A model generated the notes under the pieces. That model saw only the letters and a program-made list of their open reading frames with translations, did not search any database and was not told where the DNA came from. From Larus michahellis (lineage: Eukaryota; Chordata; Aves; Charadriiformes; Laridae), in NCBI RefSeq assembly GCF_964199755.1, contig NC_133899.1, positions 4,402,001-4,466,000 on the forward strand: a stretch of 64,000 nt of DNA, written 5' to 3'. The position numbers and the translations under genes were made by a program. Each line of letters begins with the position of its first letter. Positions within the stretch are counted from its first letter, which is position 1. Below are positions 63,801 through 64,000 of this stretch, in pieces.

Positions 63801-64000
63801 TATGTTTTTTCAATTTGTATTGATACAAACCCTGCAGTTCTTTGCCCTTATCCTGGCACAGCTGCCCTTACAGTCTGCAAGAGTTTAGGTTGAGCACAGA
63901 GGAGGACTTTGTCCCAGTGGGTTCCATAAAATTCTTAAAAAAGAATAGCATGTAATACTAAATATAATACTTAATATACACATATTATTATGAACACATA
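60814..64000. other. non-coding sequence to window end, nothing recognised
   Basis: This is AT-rich sequence with only short open frames (up to 88 codons) that lack family features. No gene, RNA gene or transposable element was recognised. Confidence 0.5.

Noticed and set aside
35216..64000. OSGIN1 exons expected downstream of MLYCD by mammalian synteny
   Set aside because: No recognisable OSGIN1 motif was found. The gene may lie beyond the window or be elsewhere in this bird.
1..64000. tRNA genes, CRISPR arrays and bacterial-type operons
   Set aside because: No tRNA box pattern, no regularly spaced direct repeats with spacers and no prokaryotic gene layout were seen. The sequence is a vertebrate nuclear locus.

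Overview
The window is nuclear DNA from a bird. Three things point there. It is AT-rich vertebrate sequence with one CpG island. It holds CR1 LINE copies with the avian-type 3' end (ATTCTATGATTCTAT on the sense strand). It carries a split gene that is clearly a vertebrate malonyl-CoA decarboxylase. The species cannot be fixed from the sequence.

Only one protein-coding gene can be supported: MLYCD, on the + strand, with five coding exons at 11671-12222, 19625-19737, 21664-21820, 22324-22473 and 33792-34325. Together they encode 501 residues from the preferred start (524 from an upstream in-frame ATG at 11602) and end in Ser-Lys-Leu, a peroxisomal import signal. The first exon sits in a CpG island with a TATA-less, CCAAT-type promoter. 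A cluster of polyadenylation signals at 35144-35197 closes the 3' UTR. The enzyme removes malonyl-CoA, giving acetyl-CoA and CO2, and so sets the malonyl-CoA level that controls fatty acid synthesis and mitochondrial fatty acid import.

Layout: 1-8.74 kb is AT-rich and without a recognisable gene, apart from a minus-strand poly(A)-like end near 1.85 kb. 8.75-9.24 kb is a GC-richer block that looks like an unclassified dispersed repeat. 9.24-11.4 kb is upstream flank. 11.4-35.2 kb is MLYCD. Its introns hold a minus-strand CR1 fragment (intron 2), a long plus-strand CR1 copy with a broken reverse transcriptase (intron 4), a tiny CR1 3' remnant (intron 1) and a pure (ATTTT)n tract of about 30 units (intron 4). 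35.2-64 kb is intergenic or belongs to an unseen neighbour. In it I recognise only an old interspersed-repeat relic near 55.6 kb, an LTR-like retroviral relic at about 60.0-60.8 kb and small local repeats.

No undescribed multi-gene system is visible. The most testable new observations are: two CR1 copies in opposite orientation flanking MLYCD exons 3 and 4, which could pair in the pre-mRNA and favour a circular RNA; a run of three perfect palindromes just downstream of exon 1; the long pure pentanucleotide tract; and overlapping splice donors at the end of exon 2. Most open frames outside MLYCD and CR1 show no family resemblance, and I treat them as chance.
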